Source: Petasospora fabianii (Eukaryota > Ascomycota > Saccharomycetes > Phaffomycetales > Wickerhamomycetaceae). From it: 64,000 nt of DNA. Below are positions 30,109 to 39,501 of the stretch, one piece after another. The notes under the pieces were generated by a model. It was given only the letters and a program-made list of their open reading frames with translations, was not told the DNA's origin and did not search any database. How positions within the stretch are numbered: the stretch's first letter is position 1; each line of letters begins with the position of its first letter. Both the position numbers and the translations under genes were made by a program. The DNA lies in NCBI GenBank assembly GCA_022641835.1, contig CP048720.1, positions 62,001 to 126,000 of the forward strand, given 5' to 3'.

Positions 30109-30379
30109 TCATTGTTTCTGCTCGCCAGAAAATCTCTTCTTCAAGAGCTCAAGTAGCGAGTGGCCCTCTGGTCTTTGAACACGCTTTTCATAAGAGATAT
30201 AGGCGGCCGTTCCAACAGCGATACCGAATAGAGGGTCGACGTATCTGAGGATAATGTTAATCCGTGCCCTGTAAGTGAGGGGAGGAGTGGGCGATTATTA
30301 GTCCAACACTATAGCATTGTCAAGACTACAGTGCAGTCTTTAGCCACTGGACTCACTTTGAAATCAGATATCTGTTCAT
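30109..30379 (-). CDS. NCE101: Nce101 small membrane protein, one 88-nt intron
   Basis: Exon 1 (30379-30357) encodes MNRYLISK up to a split codon. The donor GTGAGT is at 30356, a GACTAAT branch-like site follows, and the acceptor TTACAG ends at 30269; exon 2 (30268-30109) completes 60 residues. The product has RYVDPLFGIAVGTAAYISYE, then KRVQRPEGHSLLELLKKRF, matching S. cerevisiae Nce101 (53 residues: FSDPLLAIMVGCLSYYVYE ... GRPQGHHLHELIKKRW), whose gene also has an intron as I recall. The protein was described in non-classical export; one membrane span is predicted. It shares a 200-bp divergent promoter with ILS1. Confidence 0.9.
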
Positions 30380-30576
30380 CTTTCTCGTTTCTGTTTTCGT
30401 TTTCCGCAAGTTGGAAGATCTGGGGAGCGTCTCCAGCTCGCCACGATCATCACCAAAAACTCCCCTGGGTGTCCGGATGTTTTTCAGTCATCGGATCATC
30501 GCCGAAAAAAATGGCCATCAAGAGTCACCTTGGATAGTGAACTTGTCAATAGTTTTATAACTACAACACACTCATA

Positions 30577-33500
30577 ATGTCTGACGAACCATTCTCCTTC
30601 CCAAAGGAGGAGGAGAAGATCCTCGCGTTGTGGAATGACATCGACGCTTTCCAGCGCTCGCTCGAGCTTACCGAGGGCAAGCCAGAGTTTGCATTCTTCG
30701 ATGGTCCCCCATTCGCCACTGGTACCCCTCACTACGGTCACATTTTGGCTTCCACCATCAAGGATATTGTCCCAAGATATGCCACCATGAACGGTTTCCA
30801 CGTTGAGAGAAAATTCGGCTGGGATACACATGGTGTTCCAGTCGAGCACGAGATTGACAAGAAGCTCGGCATCACTGGTAAGCATGACGTTATGGCCATG
30901 GGTATTGATAAGTACAATGCTGAGTGCCGTGCCATTGTTATGAGATATGCTGACGAATGGAGAAAGACTATCGGCCGTCTTGGTCGTTGGATTGACTTCG
31001 ACAATGACTACAAGACCCTGTACCCAGAGTTCATGGAGTCCGTGTGGTGGGTCTTCAAGCAGCTGTTCGACAAGAACCAGGTCTACAGAGGTGTCAGAGT
31101 CATGCCATACTCTACTGGTTTGACTACTCCATTGGCCAACTTCGAGGCTCAGCAGAACTATAAGGAGGTCATGGACCCAGCTGTCACCATTGGTTTCCAG
31201 ACTGTTGACGATCCAAACACTTTCTTCGTCGCCTGGACCACTACCCCATGGACTCTTCCATCCAACATTGCCCTTGCTGTCCATCCAGACCTCGAGTACG
31301 TCAAGATCTACGACGAGAAAAAGGAGAAGTACTTCATTTTGATCGAGTCTCTCATCAAGACTCTGTACAAGAAGCCAGCTGCTGAGAAATACAAGGTTGT
31401 TGAGAAGATCATGGGTAAGGACCTTGTTGGTAAGCAGTACGTGCCATTGTTCGACTTCTTCTACGAGAAGTTCAAATCCACTGGTTTCAGAATTATTGGT
31501 GCTGACTATGTTTCCGCCGAATCTGGTACTGGTATTGTTCACCAGGCCCCAGCCTTTGGTGAGGAGGATTTCAACGCCGCCACCGCTGCTGGTGTCATCA
31601 CTGAAGAGTTGCTTCCACCAAACCCAGTTGACGACAACGGTTGTTTCACTAAGGAGGTCAGTCTTTGGGAAGGTGTCTATGTTAAGGATGCCGACAAGAA
31701 GATCATTGCCCACTTGACCGAATCTGGTAACCTCTTACTCAACTCCAACATTAGACATAGTTATCCATTCTGTTGGAGATCTGACACTCCATTGCTCTAC
31801 AGAACTGTTCCAGCTTGGTTCGTCCGTATCAAAGAAATTATCCCAGATATGTTGAACAACGTTAACAAGACCAGATGGGTCCCATCTGTCATCAAGGAGA
31901 AGAGATTTGCCAACTGGATCGGTAATGCCCGTGACTGGAACGTCTCCAGAAACAGATACTGGGGTACCCCAATCCCACTTTGGGTCTCCGATGACTTCGA
32001 GGAGGTTGTTTGTATTGGCTCCATTGAGGAGTTGCAGAAGCTCTCCGGTAGAACTGACATCACCGACTTGCACAGAGACAAGATCGACGATATCACTATC
32101 CCATCTCAGAAGGGTAAGGGTGTATTGAGAAGAGTTGAGGAGGTGTTCGACTGCTGGTTCGAGTCTGGTTCCATGCCATATGCTTCTGGTCACTATCCAT
32201 TCGAGAATGAGAAGAAGTTCCACAACAGATTCCCAGCCAATTTCATCTCTGAAGGTTTGGACCAGACCAGAGGTTGGTTCTATACATTGACAGTGTTGGG
32301 TACACACTTGTTCAACACTGCCCCATACCAGAACGTCATCGTCTCCGGTATTGTTCTTGCTGGTGATGGTAAGAAGATGTCTAAGCGTCTCAAAAACTAT
32401 CCAGACCCAACACTGGTCTTGGACAAGTACGGTGCTGATGCATTGAGATTGTATTTGATCAACTCCCCAGTCTTGCGTGCCGAGACTTTGAAGTTCAAGG
32501 AGGAAGGTGTTAAAGAGGTTGTCTCTAAGGTTCTTCTCCCATGGTGGAACTGTGTCAAGTTCTTGGAGGGATCTGTTGCATTGCTCAAGAAGAATGAGGA
32601 TATTGACTTCAAGTACGACTCTTCTGTTTCTTCTGACAACGTTATGGACAGATGGATTTTGGCTTCCTTGCAGTCCTTGATCAAGTTCATCCACCAGGAA
32701 ATGGAGGAGTACAGACTTTACACTGTCGTTCCAAGATTGCTCTCCTTTGTTGATGAGTTGACCAACTGGTACATCAGATTTAACAGACGTCGTCTTAAGG
32801 GTGAGGTTTCACTCGAGGACACCAAGAAGTCTCTCAACACTTTGACTGAGGCACTCTTTGCCATGTGTCGTATGATGGCTCCATTCACTCCATTCTTGGC
32901 TGATACCATCTACCTTAGAATCAAGGAGTTGTTCGCTGCTGAGGACTTGTCCAAGTTCGGTGAGGACACCAGATCCGTCCACTTCTTGGCCTACCCAATT
33001 GTGCGTGAGGAGTTGTTCGATGTGAAGATTGAGACTGCTGTCAAGCGTATGCAGACCGTTATTGAGCTTGGCCGTAACATCCGTGAGAAGAAGTTGATCT
33101 CTTTGAAGACCCCACTCAAGCAGCTTGTCATCCTTCACGGTGATGCCGAGTACCTGAACGACATTGAGGCTTTGAAATCCTACATCATTGAGGAGTTGAA
33201 CGTTCGTGACTTGATCATCACTTCCGATGAGAAGAAGTATGGTGTTGAGTACACTGCTGTTGCTGACTGGCCAGTCTTGGGTAAGAAATTGAAGGGTGAT
33301 GCCAAGAAGGTCAAGGCTGCCCTTCCATCTTTGACTACTGCTGAAGTTGAGGAGTATGCTTCTACTGGTAAGATCACTGTTGCTGGTATCGATCTCGTTG
33401 CTGGTGACTTGTCCGTCCAGAGAGGTTTGCCTGAGGGCCATGCCACTGAGGGTCAGGAGGTCAGAACTGACCAGGATGTTTTGATCATCTTGGATATCAA

Positions 33501-33789
33501 CATCTATCCAGAGCTCAAGACCGAGGGTCTCGCTCGTGAGTTGGTGAACCGTATCCAGAGACTCAGAAAGAAAGGTGGTCTTGAGGCCACTGAGGATGTT
33601 GCTGTTCAGTACCAGTTGATCAAGGACACCATTGACTTCGAGTCTGTTGTTAAGACACATAAAGATATCTTGGACAAGACTTTGAGAGGTACTTTGGAGC
33701 CATTCTCTGACTCTGACAAGGAAGTCATTGCCGATGAGGAGCAGGCCATCAATGACACCATTTTCAACCTCAGAATCTTGAGAATCTAA
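30577..33789 (+). CDS. ILS1: Cytosolic isoleucyl-tRNA synthetase
   Basis: Class I aminoacyl-tRNA synthetase charging tRNA-Ile in the cytosol. The 1070-residue product (S. cerevisiae 1072) starts MSDEPFSFPKEEEKILALWN. The HIGH signature is GTPHYGHILA and the KMSKS signature is GKKMSKRLKNYPDP; between them lies the CP1 editing domain with VAWTTTPWTLPSNIA and the ESGTGIVHQAPAFGEEDF block. An anticodon-binding domain and eukaryotic C-terminal extension follow. Codon use is strongly biased, as expected for a highly expressed gene. Long open frames on its complementary strand are by-products of that bias. Confidence 0.98.
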   Translation: MSDEPFSFPKEEEKILALWNDIDAFQRSLELTEGKPEFAFFDGPPFATGTPHYGHILASTIKDIVPRYATMNGFHVERKFGWDTHGVPVEHEIDKKLGITGKHDVMAMGIDKYNAECRAIVMRYADEWRKTIGRLGRWIDFDNDYKTLYPEFMESVWWVFKQLFDKNQVYRGVRVMPYSTGLTTPLANFEAQQNYKEVMDPAVTIGFQTVDDPNTFFVAWTTTPWTLPSNIALAVHPDLEYVKIYDEKKEKYFILIESLIKTLYKKPAAEKYKVVEKIMGKDLVGKQYVPLFDFFYEKFKSTGFRIIGADYVSAESGTGIVHQAPAFGEEDFNAATAAGVITEELLPPNPVDDNGCFTKEVSLWEGVYVKDADKKIIAHLTESGNLLLNSNIRHSYPFCWRSDTPLLYRTVPAWFVRIKEIIPDMLNNVNKTRWVPSVIKEKRFANWIGNARDWNVSRNRYWGTPIPLWVSDDFEEVVCIGSIEELQKLSGRTDITDLHRDKIDDITIPSQKGKGVLRRVEEVFDCWFESGSMPYASGHYPFENEKKFHNRFPANFISEGLDQTRGWFYTLTVLGTHLFNTAPYQNVIVSGIVLAGDGKKMSKRLKNYPDPTLVLDKYGADALRLYLINSPVLRAETLKFKEEGVKEVVSKVLLPWWNCVKFLEGSVALLKKNEDIDFKYDSSVSSDNVMDRWILASLQSLIKFIHQEMEEYRLYTVVPRLLSFVDELTNWYIRFNRRRLKGEVSLEDTKKSLNTLTEALFAMCRMMAPFTPFLADTIYLRIKELFAAEDLSKFGEDTRSVHFLAYPIVREELFDVKIETAVKRMQTVIELGRNIREKKLISLKTPLKQLVILHGDAEYLNDIEALKSYIIEELNVRDLIITSDEKKYGVEYTAVADWPVLGKKLKGDAKKVKAALPSLTTAEVEEYASTGKITVAGIDLVAGDLSVQRGLPEGHATEGQEVRTDQDVLIILDINIYPELKTEGLARELVNRIQRLRKKGGLEATEDVAVQYQLIKDTIDFESVVKTHKDILDKTLRGTLEPFSDSDKEVIADEEQAINDTIFNLRILRI

Positions 33790-33980
33790 AACTGGATGAT
33801 AGAGGGTTTAATTTTGTACATTTGCACTTGATTATGAATAAATAAGATAAATAAGTTGTTGAGCGTAGCATAATTGCTAAAGTGGATGGGGTGTGACCTT
33901 CCAGGGAGGCGTAGAGGTAATGACAGTAGTCTATGGGCGTCCATCTACCCCGCTTGCCGAAACTGAATCTTCATTTGTCC

Positions 33981-34225
33981 TCAAAACTTCCTTCCTAAGT
34001 TCTTCTGAACACATGCCTTGAACCTTTGGAACTCTTCCTCACAAATGCCCTTCCTAAGTTCTTGATAGTGCAGAAGGATACACTCACCATATATCGATCC
34101 CTAGTCACCATGATTAGTACTTGCTAGATGTGAAAGAAAGAGGGCGTTGCACTCACCACATCTGAGCATTTCCCCGTTGCTTCAATAAGCCTCTTTGCCG
34201 GCCTCACTGTGCTCCGTGAAGACAT
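33981..34225 (-). CDS. Twin CX9C mitochondrial protein (NDUFAF8-like), one 56-nt intron
   Basis: Exon 1 (34225-34157) ends at a phase-0 GTGAGT donor. The intron has a TACTAAT branch site and ends TAG at 34101; exon 2 (34100-33981) follows. The 62-residue product begins MSSRSTVRPAKRLIEATGK and carries two CX9C pairs: CSDVGSIYGEC and CEEEFQRFKAC, the helical-hairpin signature of intermembrane-space proteins imported through Mia40. The layout (basic N-terminus, C..YG.C, then IC..EF..FK.C) fits NDUFAF8/C17orf89, a complex I assembly factor, better than Cox17, Cox19 or Cmc-type proteins. A second donor-like GGTGAGTG in exon 2 is coding (YGEC). CX9C membership is seen; the NDUFAF8 assignment is inferred. 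Confidence 0.82.
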
Positions 34226-34754
34226 TATACTGGTGGAAATGTGTATAGAATCACCAGCATCCGCTTAGCAGCTCCATCAGCGACGCCATGAGCTGTGCCA
34301 TCGTATGGTATCGAGCCCAGAGCTCATTGGAGTCAGTCGGTATTTGCACACCCCCGGATCGCGCCTCCACGTGACTATCACATTTTCGGAGTTCCTTATT
34401 CGGAAGCCATTGATAAAGAAATTCAGATGCGCAGTTACGGAATTGATCCGAAGATCCTAAAACTCACAGCTACTTCCAGGCTACTATATCCCCTTCCTTT
34501 TGCCGCCAAAAACTAACAGCCACCCGTCCACTACTAAGCAACCCGCCACGCCCCTTTCTTTCGTCCACCACTCACTCGTACCCAGCTCCTTATCCCCGGC
34601 TCACCCTTGTACAAGTCTCTTGATTCATTGGTCATCCTCCAAACCAGAGCCCAGCAATCCGTCACCAGCGTCACCTGCAAGTCATTTACAGATCTAATTG
34701 GGCGCTTCCTGATAATCTAACACAAACTGATATCCAGGCATATACATTACCACA
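34226..34754. promoter_or_regulatory. Divergent promoter CX9C gene / Mrl1-like gene
   Basis: About 530 bp, with a CACGTGAC box (Cbf1-type) at 34368-34375. Open frames around 34295-34697 have no protein-like composition. Nothing else was recognised. Confidence 0.5.
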
Positions 34755-35840
34755 ATGAAGTTTGGTTACCTGTCTTTCCTCACACTTATATGCGCATCTT
34801 CCCAAGTGGCGGATGCCTTGTCCGTTCCCAACATTCTTCACAAGCGCTGGGACTATGGCACTTCTGATATCGCCAGTTCGCTGAAGTCTTCTACTAAGAA
34901 CCCCAGAAAGTCACCGCCCGCATCTTCCGAACCAATAAAGGATGGGGAAGAACCACCCGCTCCCACACTCAGCCCCTGCTCGGCGACTCAGTCCCTTACG
35001 AATGGGTTTTACGACTTGAGCGACCTAAGTTCCATCGACAAGGAGTCAATCGTGGCATGGAGTGCCAAAGGCCATGATTATAACAATAACTTTACACTTG
35101 GTATCTGCTCTTCCCCATTAAAGCCAAACGTTGAGGTCAATAGCAACAATGGTCAGCAACGTCTCTCGATCAACTCGAGTGAAGTTGGTGCCTATTACAC
35201 AGCCGCCGATGGCGAGAAGTATTCCATTGGGAATTTCAACCAGACCCCAGTGTTCCGTGGGAAGAAGTTAACATTAACATACACCAACGGAAGTTACTGT
35301 CCTAACGGAATTGACAGAAAGTCCACAATCTTATCCTTCCAATGTGACAGGGAGATCTTGGCCAAGGCGCAGGTTTCATTTGTGGGTGTACTGCATGACT
35401 GTGATTACTTCTTCGAAGTAAGAACCGTCCATGCTTGTGCAACAGCTCATAAGTCTGATGATTTGGCTGTCATCTGGATCTTCTTGTTTATCTTCCTTGC
35501 TGCACTTTTTGTTTACTGCAGTGGTGGTTTCCTTTATAAGAGAATTGTTCTCAATCGTCGTGGTTGGAGACAGTTGCCAACGTACAACTTGGGCAACAAG
35601 ATGTCGTCTGCTTTGTCTGGAGGCGTAAGTATTGATTGAATTGCTACCTTCCCCCCTACTTAGTGAGAGTTATTTATTAACTCTTGAACAAGTCCAAGGT
35701 TTAGTTCCCAATGACTAACCACATTGCATTAGTGGAACTCTGAGAACACATCAGGTATCCGCCTAACTAGTAACAGTGACAGATATGGTTTCATCGAGGA
35801 TCAGAACGAACTGCTTGACTCCCTTGATGCAGACAACTGA
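34755..35840 (+). CDS. Type I sorting receptor of the Mrl1/Atg27 (mannose-6-phosphate receptor-like) class, one intron
   Basis: Exon 1 (34755-35624) ends at GTAAGT; the 108-nt intron has a TGACTAAC branch site and ends at 35732; exon 2 (35733-35840) gives 325 residues. Features: signal peptide (MKFGYLSFLTLICASSQVAD), a lumenal domain with GFYDLSDL, NFTLGICSSP and paired cysteines as in mannose-6-phosphate-receptor-homology domains, one span (IWIFLFIFLAALFVYCSGGF), then RRGWRQLPTYNLGN, which resembles the juxtamembrane segment of such receptors. The exon-2 tail contains the acidic dileucine QNELLDSLD, a Golgi-to-endosome sorting signal. It could be the Mrl1 or the Atg27 counterpart; I favour Mrl1. 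Without splicing the tail and its signal would be lost. Confidence 0.82.
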
Positions 35841-36262
35841 ACAGCTACATAATTTGAGACTAGGTGATGTTTAGACTGCATAATTCCCAGAATTGAATCA
35901 AAGAATCATGGGAACACGTTGTTGTAGAAACACCCCACTTGTCATCCTTGTTGAGTAGTTGGCATTAATACGCGTCTTACTAGGGCAACGGCAGACATTC
36001 ACGTGACATTTTCTCAAGTACGGTTAAACACGGGCTAAAACCCTAGTAGATCTGCAGGCACTTTATCCGGGTTACTGCTTTAACTACGTCGCGAAACCTG
36101 ATTAGGACAAAGCGTACACGTTGCACGTTGCCCGGCCGGCGAGATTTTTTTTTCCTGGGTTTGGCAGGATCCGCAAGGTTGAAAAAAATTTCAGCCGGTT
36201 TCCCTTCTCCCTTCTTCAACTTCTTGTTAGAGTCTCCCTACGCAACTTTTAAATCTATCACA
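35841..36262 (+). promoter_or_regulatory. TEF1 promoter region
   Basis: CACGTGAC (Cbf1-type) at 36000-36007 and AAAACCCTAG (Tbf1-like) at 36037-36046 lie about 220-260 bp before the ATG, with ACGCGT at 35970-35975, TCGCGA at 36089-36094 and a T-run near 36147-36155. A Tbf1-Cbf1 pair is the arrangement known from ribosomal-protein promoters of Candida-type yeasts. Motifs are seen; their function is inferred. Confidence 0.5.
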
Positions 36263-37830
36263 ATGGTATGTTGCTTTTCAACAACGTGAAATGTGAATCC
36301 CGAAACACTCTGCACATCCCATTGGTATCTCTCTAGGTTTTAATCATGGGATTGCCTAGCTCCGATGTCTCTGGCCACGGTGGCAAGCGTTATCAGGATT
36401 TCGACAACTTTTGTTTCACAAGTCATCAATCATTGAACACACACTAACAATTTTTACAGGGTAAGGAAAAGTCTCACGTTAACGTCGTCGTTGTCGGTCA
36501 CGTCGATTCCGGTAAGTCTACTACCACCGGTCACTTGATTTTCAAGTGTGGTGGTATTGACAAGAGAACTATCGAGAAGTTCGAGAAGGAGGCTGCTGAG
36601 CTCGGTAAGGGTTCTTTCAAGTACGCTTGGGTTTTGGACAAGCTTAAAGCTGAGAGAGAGAGAGGTATCACTATCGACATTGCTCTCTGGAAGTTCGAGA
36701 CTCCAAAGTACCACGTTACTGTCATTGATGCCCCAGGTCACAGAGATTTCATCAAGAACATGATTACTGGTACCTCCCAGGCTGACTGTGCTATTCTTAT
36801 CATTGCCGGTGGTGTTGGTGAGTTCGAGGCTGGTATCTCTAAGGATGGTCAGACCAGAGAGCACGCTTTGCTCGCTTTCACCCTTGGTGTTAGACAGATG
36901 ATTGTTGCTATCAACAAGATGGACTCTGTCAAGTGGACGAGAAGAGATTCGAGGAGATCGTTAAGAGACCTCTAACTTCATCAAGAAGGTTGGTTACAAC
37001 CCAAAGACTGTTCCATTTGTCCCAATTTCCGGTTGGAACGGTGACAACATGATTGAGGCCTCTACCAACTGTCCATGGTACAAGGGTTGGGAGAAGGAGA
37101 CCAAGGCTGGTGTTGTCAAGGTAAGACCTTGCTCGATGCCATTGACGCCATTGAGCCACCAACAAGACCAACTGACAAGCCATTGAGATTGCCACTCCAG
37201 GATGTCTACAAGATTGGTGGTATCGGAACTGTTCCAGTCGGTAGAGTCGAGACCGGTGTCATCAAGCCAGGTATGGTTGTTACCTTTGCCCCATCCGGTG
37301 TCACCACTGAGGTTAAGTCCGTCGAGATGCACCACGAGCAGCTTGCTGAGGGTATCCCAGGTGACAACGTTGGTTTCAACGTTAAGAACGTCTCTGTTAA
37401 GGAGATCAGAAGAGGTAACGTTGCCGGTGACTCCAAGAACGACCCACCACAGGGTGCTGAGTCCTTCAACGCTCAGGTCATTGTCTTGAACCACCCAGGT
37501 CAGATCTCTGCTGGTTACTCTCCAGTTTTGGACTGTCACACCGCCCACATTGCTTGTAAGTTCTCTGAGCTTTTGGAGAAGATTGACAGAAGATCCGGTA
37601 AGTCCCTTGAGGCCTCTCCAAAGTTCGTCAAGTCTGGTGATGCCGCTATCGTCAAGATGGTTCCATCCAAGCCATTGTGTGTTGAGGCCTTCACTGACTA
37701 CCCACCACTCGGTAGATTCGCTGTCAGAGACATGAGACAGACCGTTGCCGTCGGTGTCATCAAGTCTGTTGAGAAGTCCTCTGTTGCCGGTAAGGTCACC
37801 AAGGCTGCTCAGAAGGCTGCTAAGAAGTAA
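36263..37830 (+). CDS. TEF1: Translation elongation factor EF-1 alpha, with three single-base G losses
   Basis: GTPase delivering aminoacyl-tRNA to the ribosome. Exon 1 is only the ATG (36263-36265); a 194-nt intron (GTATGT donor, CACTAAC branch site, TTTTTACAG acceptor) ends at 36459; exon 2 begins [21 protein letters not shown] motifs DAPGHRDF and NKMD are present and the C-terminus is [12 protein letters not shown]. The frame breaks near 36935, 36965 and 37120, where one G is missing from a G-run each time relative to the family; with these three bases counted the protein would be exactly 458 residues, the yeast length. Codon bias is extreme throughout. I infer sequencing or consensus errors, although a decayed duplicate copy is possible. 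Confidence 0.93.
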
Positions 37831-38304
37831 GTTGATTCGTCTGCTTAGTTTCTTATCCCTTTCTGATCTTATAATTTGATTTGGAGGTTTACCTTTATAT
37901 ACGAATGTACTACTTCCCTTTTCTAGTTTTCGCTGTAGAGATAGAACATATTGTCGTGTATGACTCGCCGGGCTTATCAGTGGGGGCTTCGGCTCGCGAA
38001 TTTTTTCTTAAATTGCGGCGTGCCAACAACCGAAATAGAAGCACAAACCTCACGCAGCCAACCACCTGCCACAGCCTCCTGCCTAGACAACCCCCTCGCC
38101 GCTAGACGCTATCGCTGCTCTAAAGTGTCTATCTGACCCTGACCGAATCCGTCTCACTTTTCTCTCTCGCCACAACTTCTCCGCTTAATCAAGGCGCGTG
38201 TTGTTCCGCTCCACTATCACCTGCACTTACAGCCCAGCAATAAGAACAACGTTAACCGCCCGTGCCCAAAATTTTACACTCACAAGTTACCATCGCATCA
38301 CGCA
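37831..38304. other. Intergenic region TEF1 to YPT7
   Basis: About 470 bp; one TCGCGA palindrome at 37994-37999. The second half is C-rich on the plus strand. No gene or RNA was seen. Confidence 0.5.
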
Positions 38305-38922
38305 ATGTCCTCTAGAAAGAAAACATTGTTGAAGGTCATCATCTTGGGAGACTCCGGTGTTGGAAAGACGTCGCTCATGCAACGATTTGTCAATGGCAAG
38401 TTCTCACATCAATACAAGGCTACCATCGGTGCCGACTTCCTGACCAAGGAGTTGTCCATTGATGACAAAACCGTGACGATGCAGCTCTGGGACACTGCTG
38501 GCCAGGAAAGATTCCAATCCCTCGGTGTTGCGTTCTACAGAGGTGCTGACTGCTGTGTGTTGGTGTACGATGTCACAAACCAGAAGTCGTTTGAGAACAT
38601 CTCAGTATGGAAGGATGAGTTCCTTGTCCAGGCCAATGTCAAGAACCCAGAGAACTTCCCATTCGTCATCATTGGTAACAAGGTGGATGTGGATGAGTCC
38701 AAGAAGGTTGTCACCACCAAGAAAGCGCAGCAATTTGCCCAGAACTTGGGCAACTTGCCATTGTTCCAGACCAGTGCTAAGGAGGCTGTAAACATCGACC
38801 AGGCATTTGATGTGATTGCCAGAAATGCTTTGCAGCAGGAAGAGAATGATGATTTCAACGACGACTTCAACGATGCCATTAACATCAATCTGGAGAGCGA
38901 AAACTCTGGCTGTGCTTGTTGA
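38305..38922 (+). CDS. YPT7: Rab7 GTPase of vacuole fusion
   Basis: Rab-family GTPase directing endosome-vacuole and vacuole-vacuole fusion through HOPS. The 205-residue product (S. cerevisiae 208) has [10 protein letters not shown] (P-loop), YKATIGADF (switch I, Rab7-type), [13 protein letters not shown] (switch II), [14 protein letters not shown], and a C-terminal CAC for double geranylgeranylation. The acidic Asn/Asp stretch before the tail ([16 protein letters not shown]) is the hypervariable region. Identification is secure. Confidence 0.97.
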   Translation: MSSRKKTLLKVIILGDSGVGKTSLMQRFVNGKFSHQYKATIGADFLTKELSIDDKTVTMQLWDTAGQERFQSLGVAFYRGADCCVLVYDVTNQKSFENISVWKDEFLVQANVKNPENFPFVIIGNKVDVDESKKVVTTKKAQQFAQNLGNLPLFQTSAKEAVNIDQAFDVIARNALQQEENDDFNDDFNDAININLESENSGCAC

Positions 38923-39501
38923 ACGTCACCCAACTCGTCTAGACTCGCACATCTCCTTTCATTTGTACATCTGATGCACCATCTGTCTCATGTTCTTCAC
39001 CAATGCTACGACCCTGGTGAGTCTTTCCTCCTTGCTGCAAGGATGGGCCGTCTACACCTCTTCATGTTTAATATCTGATACTTGTCCTTGTCCCTTTGAT
39101 TTTCTGTTTTTTCTTTCTCTGCACCGTGTGAGCAATGCATCTTATAACTGCTACAAGTCATCTTTGCCGTAGATACGCTTATAATCTCTGCCTCTCTGAG
39201 GGAAGTAATGCGCCTCCCCCGCGGACCCTGCTGCATATGTTTTTCCCGTGCTCGAAAAATAGAACTGGATCAAAACATGCGCTATAGCTCCTAAGGTTTG
39301 GTAGAACCAAGCCACAGGCCACCTCCGACGTCGCTCGAGCCCCAGTCTCTACTGGCTTCTGAATCTCTCCCCAAGTTTTTCTCTACCAGCTTCGTCACAC
39401 AAAAGTACAGACGTCTCTCCGACCGCCTACCGAACCATCGCTGCGACACATTCCAAGCCCCGGCCAGATCATAACAAGGGACCAGTACTAAGACACACAA
39501 C
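38923..39501. other. Intergenic region YPT7 to RIM9
   Basis: About 580 bp between tandem plus-strand genes. A GGTGAGTC donor-like string near 39014 has no branch point downstream. Nothing else was identified. Confidence 0.5.

Noticed and set aside
30496-33660. Several long open frames antisense to ILS1
   Set aside because: They mirror the strongly biased codon use of ILS1 and have no protein-like composition.
37117-37126. AAG/GTAAGA in TEF1 as a real 5' splice site
   Set aside because: No branch point or acceptor follows, and conserved protein sequence continues on both sides; loss of one G from GGG explains it.
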